Assembly (NCBI GenBank): GCA_015655365.1
Contig: JAATFE010000269.1
Coordinates: forward strand, 1 to 9,792
DNA length: 9,792 nucleotides
Source: Terriglobales bacterium
GTDB taxonomy: Bacteria; Acidobacteriota; Terriglobia; Terriglobales; Acidobacteriaceae
Reading direction: 5' to 3'
Shown here: positions 5,898 through 9,792 of the stretch, one piece after another
Layout of the letters: every line of letters begins with the position of its first letter
How positions within the stretch are numbered: position 1 is the first letter of the stretch
Notes under the pieces: model-generated
Databases searched by the model: none
What the model was told of the DNA's origin: nothing
Seen by the model: only the letters and a program-made list of their open reading frames with translations
Translations under genes and position numbers: made by a program

Positions 5898-5929
5898 AAA
5901 ATGCCGGGGCTTGCGCCCCGGCATTTTTG
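5898..5929. terminator. Strong bidirectional intrinsic terminator
   Basis: ATGCCGGGGC (5901-5910) and GCCCCGGCAT (5915-5924) form a perfect 10-bp GC-rich stem around TTGC. A/T pairs extend it to 13. An A-run precedes it and TTTTT follows, so it works on both strands. It lies between the convergent Uma2 gene and aspS and should end both transcripts. Confidence 0.92.
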
Positions 5930-5949
5930 TCCTTTCGGTTGCAGTCAGA

Positions 5950-7827
<1,878 letters not shown>

Positions 7828-7886
7828 TGCTTGTGTCCTTTACTTGCTTGCAATTTTCTTGATGAGAATCGGCCACCCACCATTGC

Positions 7887-7930
7887 TGTCATCCTGAGCG
7901 CAGCGCAGCGGAGCCGAAGGACCCGCGTTT
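7887..7930. repeat. Intergenic repeat fragment, 'GTCATCCTGAGCG' type
   Basis: The segment starts GTCATCCTGAGCG and continues to GGAGCCGAAGGACCCGCG. It shares its ends with the interior of the two MITE-like elements (GTCATTCTGAGCG ... GAGTCGAAGAATC), but with a short GC-rich centre and no TIRs. I take it as a diverged or partial member of the same dispersed repeat group, lying between hisS and aspS. Family membership is inferred from this similarity alone. Confidence 0.5.
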
Positions 7931-7973
7931 CGTTTTCTGTCGCAGGGGGTGGGAACCCACAAATCCGGACTTG

Positions 7974-9257
7974 TTATTCCGAAAGAAACGCCGCCAACTC
8001 CGCGCGGGCCACCTTGGTTTGTATGCCGGTGGCAAAGGTCTTCACTGTCAGAATACCGGATTTGACTTCGTCCTCGCCCAGAATGACGATGCAGCGCGCC
8101 GTCTTGTCGGCAGCTTCAAACGACTTCTTCAGCCGGAAACTGCCATCCCCGAGCTCGATATGCAGCCCCACATGGCGCAGTTCCCGAGCCAGGTTCAGCG
8201 CGGCGGCGTTCATGTTCTCGCCCAGCGGAGCGATATACGCATCCACCTTCACCTGTGCCGCGGCATCTTCCAGGGCCAGCAGCGTCAAAACAAGCCGGTC
8301 CTCGCCCATGGCGAAGCCGATGCCCGGCGCTCTCGGTCCGCCGATCATCTCGCTCAGGCCGTCGTAGCGCCCTCCGCCCAAAAGAGCGTTCTGCGCGCCC
8401 AACCCGCCGTGCGTGAATTCGAACGTCGTGCGGGTGTAGTAGTCCAGGCCCCGCACCAGCCTGTGATTCCGCGTGTAGGGCACGCCCGCCGCATCCAGCG
8501 CCGCGGTCACCGCGGCAAAGTGGGCCACCGAGTCGGCATCCAACGAGTCGGCAATGCGCGGCAGCGTCTCGATAATCGGCTGGTCGGCCGGAACCTTGCA
8601 GTCCAGCACGCGCAGCGGATTGGTCACGGCGCGCCGCTGGCAATCGACGCACATCTGCGGGGCCAAAGGAACCAGAGCTTCTCGTAGGGCCTGGTTATAA
8701 CGTTCGCGGTCCGCGGAGGACCCCACGGAGTTCAGTTGCAGCGTCCAGCCGCTGATGCCCAGCTCGTCCAGCAGCGTGGCCAGCATCTCTAAGACTTCAG
8801 CATCTCTCAAGGGGCTCTCGCTGCCCGCGGAAACCGGCCCAATCACCTCCGCGCCGATCTGCGAGAACTGCCGGTAGCGGCCCTTCTGCGGCCGTTCGCG
8901 GCGGAACTGCGGCCCAATGTAATAGAGCTTCTGCAACTGCCCGCTCTCGCCCAACTGGTGCTCGATGTACGCGCGCACCACCCCGGCGGTGTTTTCCGGC
9001 CTCAGGGTCAGTGTCTGGGTCTTTTCCGACTGCGCGCGGGCGCGGTCCTCCCAGGTGTACATCTCTTTGGAGACGATGTCGGTTTCTTCGCCCACGCCGC
9101 GGGCAAACAGCGCCGTGTCCTCGAAGACCGGGGTGCGAATCTCGCCGAAGTTGTAGCGTGCAAAAACCGACCGGGCCGTGGCCTCGATCCGGTTCCAGAG
9201 TGCGGTTTCCGGCGGCAACAAGTCGCGCGTCCCGCGAATAGCCTTCAGTGTGCTCAT
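7974..9257 (-). CDS. hisS: Histidyl-tRNA synthetase
   Basis: HisRS charges tRNA-His. The 427-aa product is a normal bacterial HisRS: N-terminal 'AIRGTRDLLPPE', motif 1 region around 'FGEIRTPVFEDT', motif 2 'FRRERPQKGRYRQFSQIGAE', the histidine-specific HisA motif 'LVRGLDYYTRTTFE' with the catalytic arginine, HisB 'LLGGGRYDGL', motif 3 'GIGFAMGEDRLVL', and a C-terminal anticodon-binding domain starting near 'VDAYIAPLGE'. The ATG at 9257 has AGAGG only two bases before it, a short spacing, but the next residues match the family start so no other choice fits. It is transcribed toward aspS and is divergent from the HicB-like gene, with a 126-base shared upstream region. Confidence 0.97.
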   Translation of the reverse strand: MSTLKAIRGTRDLLPPETALWNRIEATARSVFARYNFGEIRTPVFEDTALFARGVGEETDIVSKEMYTWEDRARAQSEKTQTLTLRPENTAGVVRAYIEHQLGESGQLQKLYYIGPQFRRERPQKGRYRQFSQIGAEVIGPVSAGSESPLRDAEVLEMLATLLDELGISGWTLQLNSVGSSADRERYNQALREALVPLAPQMCVDCQRRAVTNPLRVLDCKVPADQPIIETLPRIADSLDADSVAHFAAVTAALDAAGVPYTRNHRLVRGLDYYTRTTFEFTHGGLGAQNALLGGGRYDGLSEMIGGPRAPGIGFAMGEDRLVLTLLALEDAAAQVKVDAYIAPLGENMNAAALNLARELRHVGLHIELGDGSFRLKKSFEAADKTARCIVILGEDEVKSGILTVKTFATGIQTKVARAELAAFLSE

Positions 9258-9291
9258 ATCCTCTTTAGTCTAAATGCGCGGCGCAAATCCG

Positions 9292-9321
9292 CTGGCATCA
9301 GGTACGGACTGCTCGTACAAT
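9292..9321 (+). promoter_or_regulatory. Candidate promoter of the HicB-like gene
   Basis: CTGGCA (9292-9297, 4/6 to the -35 consensus) and TACAAT (9316-9321, 5/6 to the -10) are 18 bases apart. The start would be about 55 bases before the ATG at 9384. The divergent hisS promoter must lie in the same 126 bases; I could not place it. Confidence 0.42.
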
Positions 9322-9383
9322 CACCTTGCGTACACTCGAATTGCTCTCACGGTGAGGTATTCAGAGCGTTTAGGAGCTTAGCC

Positions 9384-9593
9384 ATGATGTTTCATGTGGT
9401 TCTACATCCCGAAGAAGATGGTTGGATCGTAGCCGAGTGCCCTGCACTGCCGGGCTGCGTGAGCCAAGGGAAAGATGAAAAAGAGGCTCTGGTAAATATT
9501 CGCGAGGCAATCGGAGGCTGGCTTTGGGCAGAAGATCAAAAGGCCGCTGATTCTCTTCCGATTGGCCAAATGCCTGTGCTTGTTACAATCTAG
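9384..9593 (+). CDS. HicB-like (type II TA antitoxin-family) small protein
   Basis: The 69-aa product has the HicB partial-RNase-H fold signature: 'FHVVLHPEEDGWIVAECPALPGC' (as two strands and a turn, residues 3-25), 'SQGKDEKEALVNIREAI' (27-43), and a short end. Such proteins bind HicA toxins, but many copies stand alone and their role is unclear. There is no C-terminal DNA-binding domain. The start is well supported: AGGAG lies seven bases before the ATG at 9384, with a second ATG right after. No HicA-like frame is present upstream or in the 199 bases to the window edge, so a partner, if any, lies beyond. The TAG stop coincides with the first bases of a MITE-like element. Confidence 0.85.
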   Translation: MMFHVVLHPEEDGWIVAECPALPGCVSQGKDEKEALVNIREAIGGWLWAEDQKAADSLPIGQMPVLVTI

Positions 9594-9762
9594 TGTCCTG
9601 TCTCTAATTGCACCAAATATTGTTCTTTAGTTCATAACAAAACAGCGGCTGTCATTCTGAGCGAACGGGGCCCCGAACGTTTCTCAGTTCGGGGGTGGTG
9701 AGTCGAAGAATCTGCTTTTGTCGTTCGTGAGTTCCTCAACGGACTTCAGAGACAGGACAATA
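9591..9762. mobile_element. MITE-like element, copy B (172 bp)
   Basis: This is the second copy of the element at 3963-4113, in the same orientation. The left end TAGTGTCCTGTCTCT is identical; the right end reads AGAGACAGGACAATA, so one base of the TIR has changed while the outer TA is kept. It carries 21 extra bases (9608-9628) just inside the left end. Elsewhere it differs at only five positions over about 151. An internal perfect hairpin, CCCCGAAC (9671-9678) with GTTCGGGG (9687-9694), is intact here and has one mismatch in copy A. The first three bases serve as the stop codon of the HicB-like gene. Confidence 0.85.
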
Positions 9763-9792
9763 GTTTTCTCCAACATAGATATAGCGAGGTTC

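Noticed and set aside
7950..7961. GTGGGAACCCAC palindrome after hisS as a terminator
   Set aside because: The stem is only 4-5 bp with no T-tract; too weak to call.

Overview
The window is about 9.8 kb of GC-rich bacterial DNA, mostly core housekeeping genes with a few accessory pieces. It probably comes from an Acidobacteriota genome (Acidobacteriia-like). This rests on the high GC content, on intergenic repeats with a core like 'GTCATTCTGAGCGAA ... GAGTCGAAGAATCT', and on a Uma2-family gene and a small HicB-like gene of the kinds I associate with that phylum. No rRNA or marker gene is present, so this is an inference.

Layout. At the left edge, on the minus strand, is a type II toxin-antitoxin pair: a Phd/YefM-type antitoxin followed by a VapC-like PIN toxin, joined by an ATGA overlap. 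In front of the antitoxin a perfect 30-bp inverted repeat encloses a -10-like box, a ready-made autoregulatory operator. Facing away from it on the plus strand are lipA (lipoyl synthase) and frr (ribosome recycling factor), each with its own -10-like element. Next, convergent to frr, is gcvT (glycine cleavage T protein), which carries a short Gly/Pro-rich insertion near its N-terminus. Two hairpins lie between frr and gcvT. lipA and gcvT are linked in metabolism, because the glycine cleavage system uses a lipoylated H protein, but neither their layout nor their strands suggest co-transcription.

The middle (about 3.8-5.9 kb) is accessory or poorly characterised. It holds a 151-bp MITE-like element, a 56-aa membrane protein convergent to a 138-aa two-helix membrane protein, an acidic 103-aa protein, and a Uma2-family putative nuclease. 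A strong bidirectional terminator closes this block.

The right third is a minus-strand pair of aminoacyl-tRNA synthetase genes, hisS then aspS, with an intergenic repeat between them. Divergent from hisS is a small HicB-like gene. Its stop codon coincides with the left tip of a second, 172-bp copy of the same MITE-like element, which matches the first at about 97% outside one 21-bp indel.

I found no CRISPR array, tRNA, rRNA, transposase, phage gene or obvious new defence system. The strongest non-routine signals are the paired MITE-like elements with TA-flanked terminal inverted repeats, the toxin-antitoxin operator with its embedded -10, and the small uncharacterised proteins between gcvT and aspS.
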